This document shows positions 8,576 through 15,357 of a stretch of 57,428 nt of DNA, piece after piece. The DNA is from Candidatus Competibacter phosphatis (lineage in GTDB: Bacteria > Pseudomonadota > Gammaproteobacteria > Competibacterales > Competibacteraceae). Location: the NCBI RefSeq assembly GCF_012939995.1, contig NZ_SPMZ01000075.1, positions 1-57,428 on the forward strand. Direction: 5' to 3'. Made by a program: the position numbers and the translations under genes. Position 1 is the stretch's first letter, and each line of letters begins with the position of its first letter. Under the pieces are notes generated by a model. That model was not told the origin of the DNA. It ran no database searches and saw only the letters and a program-made list of their open reading frames with translations.

Positions 8576-9481
8576 CTAGCGTGTGAGGTCCCGACCAATA
8601 ATGGGCCCATTAACAACAGTATTATCACCAAATTTGTTACCGATAGTGCTGGTATCGATTGCGAGTACCATAGATTCTTGTCGTAGCGGATCAGGAGGTG
8701 TGTAAGCAAGTTGCCGTTCTATGAAGCTCTTGACCCGCATATAAACGAGCTGTTGTGGTGATGACGGCTTACAGATAGAAATATGATCTTCCTCAAGAGG
8801 TATCGGTATAACTCCAGGAATACCAGGATCAGCACTGGTTTGGTTCACCACCATAACGCCATGAGTAGGGCGGGTTTCATAATAGACTTGAATTGGAATG
8901 TGGGATAAAAGTTTATGATTTCGATAGAGATGATTCAGCTCACGCAGGCGCGAATGATGTGCCTCTAGCTCACTAATAGTGACGGTGGGTCTCAATATTC
9001 CACTGAGATACTTGAGCCAGCTTGCTAGATCAGAGCCGGAGTGGGGAGTAGATAGGAATACGATCCCGCAGGTATTGGCGACCAAAGTTGTCCAAACGGG
9101 TTGTCCAAAATCCAAGGCATGTCGTAACATCTGCTTGACCAGCAATCCGCCCAGGCTATGGGTAATGAATAGTAAAGGTCGCGTACCGATGCCATGTACG
9201 TCCAGTTGTGCCAAGATATTTATCGCACGATCTACTAGAGGCATCGTGGTGCCTCCTTTCCATTCGGATGGCTGGGCAGTATATCCCAGGGACCAAATAC
9301 CTACTGTCGGCAGATCGCTACTGAGCCAGAACGGCCAGGAATTGCGATTCTCCTCGCTGCCGGTGGGATGCCAAGTGGCTAAAGAATGGCCGCCAAGTCC
9401 GTGGACGAAAAGGATATCGGCCACCCGTTCTGGATTGTCAAATTCGGATATTCTTACAAATTTATCTAGAATAGGAGACAT
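8576..9481 (-). CDS. Alpha/beta-hydrolase (SERAC1/PGAP1-like) with C-terminal pairing motif
   Basis: The product has 301 residues. The oxyanion region is HGLGGHSLATWHP, the nucleophile elbow is THSLGGLLVK with Ser109, FLSTPHSGSD follows, and the likely catalytic His233 is in EEDHISICK. The strands around WSLGYTAQPSEW fit the SERAC1/PGAP1 group of serine lipases/esterases, so the substrate is probably a lipid or other ester. The last 25 residues carry TIGNKFGDNTVVNGPIIGRD, almost the same as a segment near the N-terminus of the adjacent NTPase, suggesting that the two proteins recognise each other. No signal peptide is present. It is first in the cluster. Alpha/beta hydrolases are known effectors in several nucleotide-sensing defence systems; that role here is inference. 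Confidence 0.8.
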   Translation of the reverse strand: MSPILDKFVRISEFDNPERVADILFVHGLGGHSLATWHPTGSEENRNSWPFWLSSDLPTVGIWSLGYTAQPSEWKGGTTMPLVDRAINILAQLDVHGIGTRPLLFITHSLGGLLVKQMLRHALDFGQPVWTTLVANTCGIVFLSTPHSGSDLASWLKYLSGILRPTVTISELEAHHSRLRELNHLYRNHKLLSHIPIQVYYETRPTHGVMVVNQTSADPGIPGVIPIPLEEDHISICKPSSPQQLVYMRVKSFIERQLAYTPPDPLRQESMVLAIDTSTIGNKFGDNTVVNGPIIGRDLTR

Positions 9482-9740
9482 ATTCGCTTAAACCTGCTGA
9501 GTAGTAATTCTAAGCTGGACTTTAGCCATTTTTATGATGCGCAGAAGCTGGCAAGCAACCAGGGCTGTTCAATGCTTATTAATCAGTTCAATACAAAAGT
9601 TTTTTCTGACCATAGTGTGAGTTGATACTGTTGCCAACGTTTCTCACCGCGATTCCCGATCATCGTCATCCCCAAGAACGACTGTATGGTTTGGAGCACC
9701 TATCGAATGCCACCTCGTATCGCAGGATTCATCGCTTCAT
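9482..9740. other. Intergenic region upstream of the hydrolase cluster
   Basis: No convincing gene is seen. The stretch next to 9482 is AT-rich and should contain the promoter of the minus-strand hydrolase cluster, but I could not fix a consensus promoter. Confidence 0.4.
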
Positions 9741-9983
9741 CGCATCCGGCTGCTGCGGTTGAACACCCAATGCGGGGTGCACTGGAAGAAGCGAGCATCG
9801 ACTCACACCGCAATCCGCCAAACCCTACGGGGGTTGACCCCGGCCGATGTCGAGGTGGCCTTTTGAAGCCACGCGGCAGTGCTGGCGGCGATGCCCGCCG
9901 GCTCGACGGGCATCACGCTGGATGGCAAACTCTTGCGCGGCGGTTTCGAACCGATTCCAGGATCACAAGCTTCCAGATAATGA
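9741..9983 (+). pseudogene. ISAs1-type transposase remnant
   Basis: In one plus frame the translation gives HWKKRAS, then TAIRQTLRGLTPADVEVAF, a stop (TGA where CGA is expected), then HAAVLAAMPAGSTGITLDGK and LLRGGFEP. The GITLDGKLLRG block is the first catalytic-aspartate region of ISAs1-family (DDE_Tnp_1) transposases. Both ends are missing and a nonsense codon is present, so it is a dead fragment. It marks the right border of the hydrolase/NTPase island. Confidence 0.65.
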
Positions 9984-10038
9984 GGGTGTCACCTACCGCA
10001 CGCGTCTTGAGACAGCGGGTCAGTCCCGTTTACTGGAC

Positions 10039-10147
10039 ATGCACCCCGTGATTTCTCGATAAAGATACGCTTGCATCCAACCTTCTTCAAGGCGGTAAGC
10101 AGTAAATCTAGGGTTCTGGTCTTCGGTCGAGACCTGCATATGGGCAC
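10039..10147 (-). pseudogene. Serine resolvase N-terminal fragment, frameshifted
   Basis: On the minus strand one frame reads AHMQVSTEDQNP (the V-S-T-x-x-Q catalytic-serine region of resolvase/invertase proteins). One base further the next frame reads DLLLTALKKVGCKRIFIEKSRGA, the expected continuation. The rest of the protein is absent. It is unrelated in sequence to the intact resolvase at 10473, so two different resolvase-bearing elements have been here. Confidence 0.7.
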
Positions 10148-10472
10148 TCGAAAAGCCTCTATTTCTTGCCAAGTAAGCAATATAAGTACTTGATTTCGCA
10201 AGCTCAGATTTTTCAATAATGAGGTTTTTCGAGGTGCCCATATAGGGATCACCTCACGAAACGGAAAATATCGTACGCTAAGAAATCGAGGTCCCTGATT
10301 GGCTGAGGCAACAGACAGCTAGTTACGTCTCTATTTGTCCGGTTAAGGTATACCTCAGGTTGGCGTCAGGACGGCGGTGACCGGAACGTCAGAATAGGGT
10401 TGATTCTCGGATTTATTGACATTCGCCCATGAGGGTCTTAGAGTTTGTTGGACACTTTTCGGAGTTTTCGAC

Positions 10473-11045
10473 ATGCAAGGGCAGCGAGTGGGCTATGTCC
10501 GGGTCAGTAGCTTGGACCAAAACCAGGAGCGGCAGTTGGATCGGGTGGCGGTGGACAAATTGTTCGAAGATAAAGCCTCCGGCAAAGACGTTGATCGACC
10601 GGCGCTGGAGGCGCTGCTCGTCTTCGTGCGCCAGGGTGATACAGTGGTGGTGCACAGCATGGACCGGTTGGCGCGGAACCTGGACGACTTGCTTCGGCTA
10701 GTGCGGACGCTTACCGGGCGGGGCGTGTGCATTGAGTTCGTCAAGGAAGGGCTGACATTTACCGGCGAGGATTCGCCGATGGCGAACCTGATGCTCTCGG
10801 TGATGGGCGCATTCGCCGAATTCGAGCGCGCTCTGATCCGGGAGCGTCAGCGTGAGGGCATCGCGCTGGCGAAGCAGCGCGGGGTTTACCGTGGCCGCAA
10901 GCGGGCGCTCTCGTCCGAGCAAGCCGCCGAGCTACGCCGGCGCGCGGCAGCCGGAGAAGTCAAAGCCCAACTGGCGCGGGCCTTCGGCATCAGCCGCGAA
11001 ACGCTTTATCAAACGCTCCGGTCGCCGGTCGTGGACGAAGCCTGA
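10473..11045 (+). CDS. tnpR: Serine recombinase/resolvase (Tn3 resolvase-like)
   Basis: The product has 190 residues. The start at ATG 10473 (MQGQRVGYVRVSS) is chosen because GGAG lies 8-9 bases upstream and the N-terminus then aligns with resolvases. The catalytic serine is Ser12 in YVRVSS; VHSMDRLARNLDDLLRLV and the helix-E region ending FERALIRERQREGI are typical. A C-terminal Hin-like helix-turn-helix follows (AQLARAFGISRETLYQTLR). It would cut and rejoin DNA at a res site, resolving cointegrates or multimers. No Tn3 transposase is next to it. A plasmid-multimer or transposon origin are both possible. Confidence 0.88.
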   Translation: MQGQRVGYVRVSSLDQNQERQLDRVAVDKLFEDKASGKDVDRPALEALLVFVRQGDTVVVHSMDRLARNLDDLLRLVRTLTGRGVCIEFVKEGLTFTGEDSPMANLMLSVMGAFAEFERALIRERQREGIALAKQRGVYRGRKRALSSEQAAELRRRAAAGEVKAQLARAFGISRETLYQTLRSPVVDEA

Positions 11046-11194
11046 TTCGCGAGTGAACGCCGCGCCGAGATTGATCACGATCCCGCCGAGACCACGCCCG
11101 AGCGGTCGAGGATTGGGGCGCGATTCAGCAGGTTGAATAGCGACGGGTATGGAACAAGCGGGATACCAAGGCAATTCGGCGCATCAAGCAATCC

Positions 11195-11223
11195 TTGACA
11201 ATTAGGGCAATTTACCCTAATAT
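11195..11223 (+). promoter_or_regulatory. Sigma-70 promoter with internal operator palindrome (klcA)
   Basis: TTGACA (11195-11200), a 17-base spacer and TATAAT-like TAATAT (11218-11223) form a near-consensus promoter. The spacer and -10 contain a perfect 7-bp inverted repeat, ATTAGGG (11201-11207) and CCCTAAT (11215-11221). Repressor binding would block the promoter. The target gene klcA starts 51 bases downstream. Confidence 0.75.
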
Positions 11224-11273
11224 TTCTCTCGAAGGCCGGGCGCATTGCCCAGGTCAAGACCGGAGAAATCCCG

Positions 11274-11693
11274 ATGACTCAGACCCAAACCGATGCCACC
11301 ATTACCGCCCAGCTCGTCTCCGAACACGAACGTATGGATTTCATGCCCAGACTGTTCGGACGCCACTACATACAGGGGGAGTGGCTCGTCTATGACTGGA
11401 TGCGGCACCTCTCCAGCGAATACAAAGGGGGCTATTGGGACTTTTATGAGTTAAGTAATGGCGGGGGATATCTAGCGCCTCGTCGGGAAGGAACATTTAA
11501 AATGGCGTGTGCAGGCAACTGGTTCGAGGGGGAGGTTTCCGCCGACGCAGCGGGCATCATCGCCACGCTGTACGCGCTGAATGGATTGGCGAACCGGACG
11601 GAGGATGACGCGATCATCGAGCGGTACTACCAGCTAGCCAATTTCGCGTATGAGCACGCCGAGAACGGGAAGATTGCAGCGGCCATCGACTGA
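11274..11693 (+). CDS. klcA: Antirestriction protein KlcA/ArdB family
   Basis: The product has 139 residues. The core FMPRLFGRHYIQGEWLVYDW, GGYWDFYELSNGGGYLAP and the region around CAGNWFEGEVSADAAGIIATL are diagnostic of the ArdB/KlcA family, which protects incoming plasmid DNA against type I restriction enzymes in the recipient. The start at ATG 11274 has GGAG at good spacing. A strong promoter overlapping a palindrome lies just upstream, so tight repression in the donor and a burst after transfer is likely. Its place in the leading half of a conjugative element, with ArdC at 20512, fits this job. Confidence 0.9.
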   Translation: MTQTQTDATITAQLVSEHERMDFMPRLFGRHYIQGEWLVYDWMRHLSSEYKGGYWDFYELSNGGGYLAPRREGTFKMACAGNWFEGEVSADAAGIIATLYALNGLANRTEDDAIIERYYQLANFAYEHAENGKIAAAID

Positions 11694-11759
11694 CCTGGCG
11701 CAAACCGCCTAATCCCCCGGCTGATCGTCGGGGGCATCGCCGCCGCCAAGGAATCCCTC

Positions 11760-11999
11760 ATGGCTCTTATTGCATTCCGCTTACATCCGAACTTCCAGTT
11801 TCCGGTACTGTGCCATGCCGATGGCCGGGCAAAGACTTTCGCAAACCGGGCGCAGGCGCAAGCCGCCGCCTCACGCCACGGTGGAAACGTCTGGCAATCC
11901 CCACTCAGTCGGGTATTTTTCGTGCGGGCCGCCGAGACCGCTCTTATTCTCACCGTGGGACGAACCGATGAAACATCCTCAACAGGAGATCCGCCCTGA
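11760..11999 (+). CDS. Hypothetical small protein
   Basis: The product has 79 residues and begins MALIAFRLHPNFQFPVLCHADGRAKTF. ATG 11760 lies 64 bases after the end of klcA, with AAGGAA about 7 bases upstream. An FPVLCHADGRAKTFANRAQAQ stretch and a terminal RVFFVRAAE strand look like a small alpha/beta fold, but I recognise no family. Its 3' end overlaps the start of the HTH gene at 11968, as is common for translationally coupled genes. It is probably in one transcript with klcA. Confidence 0.5.
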   Translation: MALIAFRLHPNFQFPVLCHADGRAKTFANRAQAQAAASRHGGNVWQSPLSRVFFVRAAETALILTVGRTDETSSTGDPP

Positions 12000-12255
12000 A
12001 TGCTTGACCTTACCCGATGTCTGGGCGCCTCCCACTGGCGCGGAAATCCGTGAGGTGTTGCGCCGCGCCCGGCTCACCGGTGGCGGGGCGGCTCGTGCCT
12101 TGGCACTCGGCAAAGGGGGCGACCGCACCGTGCGGCGCTGGATCGGTGAGGAATCACACATCCCCTATGCCGCATGGGCCATTCTGTGCGATCTAGCTGG
12201 GATGGGGATCATTTGGCGGGTGGAATGCCAACCGGATCGTATCCGATCCGATTGA
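11968..12255 (+). CDS. Helix-turn-helix regulator (XRE-like)
   Basis: The product has 95 residues. ATG 11968 (MKHPQQEIRPE) is chosen over earlier in-frame codons because the family-like region starts at PPTGAEIREVLRRARLTGGG. The segment LTGGGAARALALGKGGDRTVRRWIGE is a divergent helix-turn-helix, followed by HIPYAAWAILCDLAG, a pattern I associate with small regulators on integrative and conjugative elements. It overlaps the upstream small gene. A plausible role is repression of the klcA promoter palindrome, which is inference. Confidence 0.65.
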   Translation: MKHPQQEIRPECLTLPDVWAPPTGAEIREVLRRARLTGGGAARALALGKGGDRTVRRWIGEESHIPYAAWAILCDLAGMGIIWRVECQPDRIRSD

Positions 12256-12315
12256 TTGATTGAACGGTCTTGGTCTGTATCACTCCAACGCGATCATCCA
12301 GCCCAGACACCTCAA

Positions 12316-13062
12316 TCAAAGCAGCACCCCTGCCAACTCCGGCCGCTCATCCCACAACCGACCCGCTAGCAATCGGCCGTTGGCTTTCTTGTCACGGCGG
12401 ATTCCGTCCGGTCCCCAGGTGCCCCATTGCTTGAACGTGAACGCCACACCCACAGCCCGGCATCGATCCCGCACCGACAAGGCCCATTCTTCACGCATCC
12501 GGCGAGCCGCCGGGCCGGACTCGCCGCCGACGATGACCCAATCGATACCGAGCGGGTCCAGCAGCCCCAGGTCTTCCAGCAGCGGCTCCACCGACAGGAA
12601 GCGGACACGAGCGGGCACCCGGCGCAGGTGCTCAATGCGTGGCAACCCATGGCGACGATCCTCGACCGTGACGCCCAACCAGACGTTGGGCGGGACAGGA
12701 CGGGACGCGAAGAAATCGGGCAGCCGTTCGGCGCGTTTGGTCAGGAGTTGATAGGTATGCCGGGGCGTGCGGTGCATCGTCATCAATACCCGGTCGATGA
12801 ACGCATCGGGCACGTCCTCGTGAAACAGGTCCGCCATCGAGCAGACGAAATAGAGGGTGGGTTTCTTCCGTCCGAGCGGTTGATCGAGGCGGCCATCATG
12901 CAAAGTCAGATCGAAGCCCCTGGCATAACCCGGCGCGGCCATCGCCTGGAGGCGTAGCGCCATCCGTTCGGCGTAACAGTGCTTGCAGCCGGGCGACACC
13001 TTGGTGCAGCCCGTGACCGGATTCCAGGTTTGTTCGGTCCATTCGATTTTGCGAGTACCCAT
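12316..13062 (-). CDS. DUF5131 / phage Gp37-Gp68 family protein
   Basis: The product has 248 residues and begins MGTRKIEWTEQTWNPVTGC. The cysteine motif TGCTKVSPGCKHCYAERMA is the hallmark of this radical-SAM-related family; LYFVCSMADLFHEDVP, NVWLGVTVEDRRH, FLSVEPLLEDLG and IVGGESGPAARRM follow in the usual order. The biochemical function is not established. Family members sit on phages and mobile elements, sometimes beside three-Cys-motif partner proteins. Length and motif order are complete. It runs convergent to the klcA operon and divergent from nothing obvious, so it may be an independent accessory gene. Confidence 0.88.
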   Translation of the reverse strand: MGTRKIEWTEQTWNPVTGCTKVSPGCKHCYAERMALRLQAMAAPGYARGFDLTLHDGRLDQPLGRKKPTLYFVCSMADLFHEDVPDAFIDRVLMTMHRTPRHTYQLLTKRAERLPDFFASRPVPPNVWLGVTVEDRRHGLPRIEHLRRVPARVRFLSVEPLLEDLGLLDPLGIDWVIVGGESGPAARRMREEWALSVRDRCRAVGVAFTFKQWGTWGPDGIRRDKKANGRLLAGRLWDERPELAGVLL

Positions 13063-13186
13063 GGCGGTCTGTGCTCCTGTCAGAAGCCAGCGGGGGAACG
13101 CGGCGCGGCCAAGGCGATTCTAATTTGGTGGAATTCCACCATTTTAATTCCCTCGAATTCGGGGGAATTAAACCAGACCGCCCGAC

Positions 13187-13604
13187 TCACTCCAGCGCCA
13201 GCACCAAGCGTTTGCCCAAAGCCGCCGCCGCCTTTTCCAGTTGCCGCAGGGTCGGGGGAATGGCGGGGGTTTTCCAGCCGTTGCGCCGAAGGCCAGGAGG
13301 TTTCCAGCGCGCGAGCCAGTTCGGCCAAGGACCGCTCCCCGCGCGCCCGGCGAATCAGCATGGCCGCCTGAGTCCGAGCGTCTGGGGCGATCAAATACAT
13401 CCCTTCCCCGGCGGGAGACGGCTCGGGGATGGGCCGATTGTCGTCCAGCATCCAGCCCAAAATCCCCGACAGCGCCTCGCTGGCGTTGAACAGCGCCTCG
13501 TCCAGCGTTTCGCCGTCGGTCATGGCTCCTTCCACATCAATGAAGCGCACGAAGAAACCGCCGCTTTCTTCGGGCTCCAGCACGGCGGGATAACGGATTT
13601 CCAT
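13187..13604 (-). CDS. hicB: HicB-type antitoxin (C-terminal frameshift)
   Basis: ATG 13604 starts MEIRYPAVLEPEESGGFFVRF, the HicB ribonuclease-H-like domain, with TDGETLDEALFNASEAL following. The DNA-binding tail begins RARGERSLAELARALETSWP and QRLENPRHSP. At the G5 run (plus strand 13254-13258) the frame shifts. Dropping one base gives TLRQLEKAAAALGKRLVLA and a stop at 13187, which is how HicB proteins normally end. As written, the frame instead runs to 13080 through non-homologous sequence. HicB neutralises HicA and represses the operon. If the indel is real, the DNA-binding end of the antitoxin is damaged while the toxin-binding part is intact. Confidence 0.85.
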
Positions 13605-13612
13605 TGAGTTCC

Positions 13613-13798
13613 TCACTTGAGCTTGACCCCAGTTTGTCGCGCGATGCCGGCGATCAATCCCGGTTTCAGATCGCGCTTGCCGTGAACGGGAACGGAAACC
13701 GATTGGTTGCCCTTCGCCATGACGTGGTGGCTGCCGTTGATTCGAGCGAGGCTCCAACCGGCGGCTTGCAGTTTCTTGATGACCTCGTTCCCGTTCAT
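13613..13798 (-). CDS. hicA: HicA-type mRNA interferase toxin
   Basis: The product has 61 residues from ATG 13798 (MNGNEVIKKLQAAGW), which fits HicA length and start better than the TTG six bases upstream. The double-stranded-RNA-binding-like fold is seen in GWSLARINGSHHVMAKGN with the catalytic His in GSHHVM, and VPVHGKRDLKPGLIAGI follows. HicA cleaves mRNA until bound by HicB, encoded 8 bases downstream. The upstream region (13805-13830) is AT-rich with a GATATATC palindrome, a likely HicB operator and promoter. The pair probably stabilises the mobile element. Confidence 0.92.
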   Translation of the reverse strand: MNGNEVIKKLQAAGWSLARINGSHHVMAKGNQSVSVPVHGKRDLKPGLIAGIARQTGVKLK

Positions 13799-13879
13799 AA
13801 GCAATATGATATATCAATATAAGTATATCTTCAGCAATCTATTTCATTAGGACCACCATTCAGTCATGCCGCCCATCGT

Positions 13880-14813
13880 TCAAGCCGCCCGGTGTTGATC
13901 TCGTTGGTTCAGTTCGGCCACGTCCTTGACGCCCACCGGAGGCCGCCAGTCGGCGCAACTCCCCCGTAGTTCCTCGATGCGCGCGATTTGCCGGTCGTGG
14001 CCGGCGTCGGTTTCGGCCTGTTTCTTTTCGGTCGATTCGTTGTCGCGCACCACCACCACCGTGTCGGCGTGCAGCAGCAGGGTTTGCACGGTCGGGTTGT
14101 CCAGGAACAACCGGACCCCAGCCCCACCACTCGCCAAGGCCGTTGGTGGCGTCTTGCCGCGCCGGATGGCCAGATCACGGGCCGCCAGCGCATCGACCCC
14201 GCCCTCCACGATCCAGACCACGCGCGGGTTGCCCGGCAGGATCGGCGGATAGGTTTTGTCGCTACCGGATAAGTCACGCTTGGGTTTTTCGTCGGGACCG
14301 GGCGAGATCAACCGTTTGCTTACGTTGCGCAACCCACCCCCGGTATCCCGACCCACGAACAGTACCCCGCCCCCCGGTGTAGCGTAGGAAACCCGAGCGT
14401 TCGGCGTGATCCAGCGTGGCCGGCGAAATCCCTCGTCCTTGCAAATAGACCCGCCCGGCCTGGCGGTCGGCGCGGGTCTGGGGCAGGCGGGCGGGACGGG
14501 TCCGTCGAGGGATGACGGCGATCGGTTCCCGTTGTATTACCGGACCGGTGGTCAAGCGTTCGACGGCTTCCACGAAACCCAGGGACGGTTCGAGATCGCG
14601 TACCAGGGCGATGTTATCGCCAATGCCATGGCCAGTCTTGTCACAGGCCACCCAATGTCCATCGTTTTTTTGGGTAATGCGGTAATGCTCATCTTGGCCG
14701 GCGCGAATGGATAAATGCCGACCTTCCTTTCTCACGGTAAACCCCATTCCCTCCAAATAGATTGTGGGATCGACTCGCTTCGATTCGACGATTCTGAGCG
14801 TATCTAATAGCAT
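13880..14813 (-). CDS. Toprim/DUF3991 protein (mobile-element primase-like), frameshifted
   Basis: The start at ATG 14813 has GGAGG 10 bases upstream. The N-terminal half (residues about 1-150) reads MLLDTLRIVESKRVDPTIYL, a DUF3991-type segment, then a DKTGHGIGDNIALVRDL zone. The C6 run at 14370-14375 shifts the frame. Removing one base joins LRYTGGGVLFVGRDTGGG to a Toprim core: VVWIVEGGVDALAARDL supplies the glutamate, and VVVVRDNES supplies the D-x-D/N pair. Such proteins occur beside relaxases on plasmids and ICEs and resemble primase or topoisomerase cores. A role in complementary-strand synthesis after transfer is inference. Its position in the leading region supports it. Confidence 0.72.
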
Positions 14814-14898
14814 TATTGCCAAGCCTCCATCGCAGTTAAATCCATTGGTTTTGAGTGAATTATAGCGAAATAATTCGCCAATTTCCTGCAAATATTCA

Positions 14899-14927
14899 TT
14901 GACAGTATTATTTCATATAGGTATAGT
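14899..14927 (+). promoter_or_regulatory. Sigma-70 promoter upstream of the parB-like operon
   Basis: TTGACA (14899-14904), a 17-base AT-rich spacer and TATAGT (14922-14927). It faces the genes at 15115 and 15358 and is divergent from the Toprim gene. Confidence 0.65.
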
Positions 14928-15114
14928 TATTTCAAAGTAAATTTGTGTATTTCAAATAAAGAACCACGAAATGAATAAACAAAGCATGAAGTCAATAGAG
15001 CTTACACAGGAACAAACGGAATTCCATTTTCGCTGTAATGAAGCTGGCGGATGTTTGAAAAAAAACAGCCAGGGACGGTTTTTGATTCACCGAATCGACG
15101 AGAGGAACACCACG

Positions 15115-15318
15115 ATGCCTTATCTCTATCAGCGCGGCACCAAACGTTGGCGGCGACACGACGGCAAGAGCGACGTTCGAAGCTACCGCCCGTGTCGTGA
15201 CTGGGAAGCCACCGCCGAATTGCTGGACGTACACCCCGTCACCGGACGACCGTTGACCGATCCGCCGCAGTGGTGGATTCGTGAAGTGTTCGCCCCTCAC
15301 CGACCGACCCATGCTTGA
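15115..15318 (+). CDS. Hypothetical protein, 67 residues
   Basis: The start at ATG 15115 (MPYLYQRGTKRW) is preferred because its leader GAGAGGAacaccacg closely matches the leader of the parB-like gene downstream (GAGAGGAcaccatc). The frame is open back to ATG 14971, so a longer form is possible. The product is basic and aromatic (RWRRHDGK, DPPQWWIREVF) with no family that I recognise. It ends 39 bases before the parB-like start and is surely co-transcribed with it. Confidence 0.55.
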   Translation: MPYLYQRGTKRWRRHDGKSDVRSYRPCRDWEATAELLDVHPVTGRPLTDPPQWWIREVFAPHRPTHA

Positions 15319-15357
15319 TCGCCGAATCGCCGTTAAGACCACCGAGAGGACACCATC

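Noticed and set aside
10380..10472. res site of the resolvase
   Set aside because: Expected upstream of the gene, but I could not find convincing paired subsites by eye.
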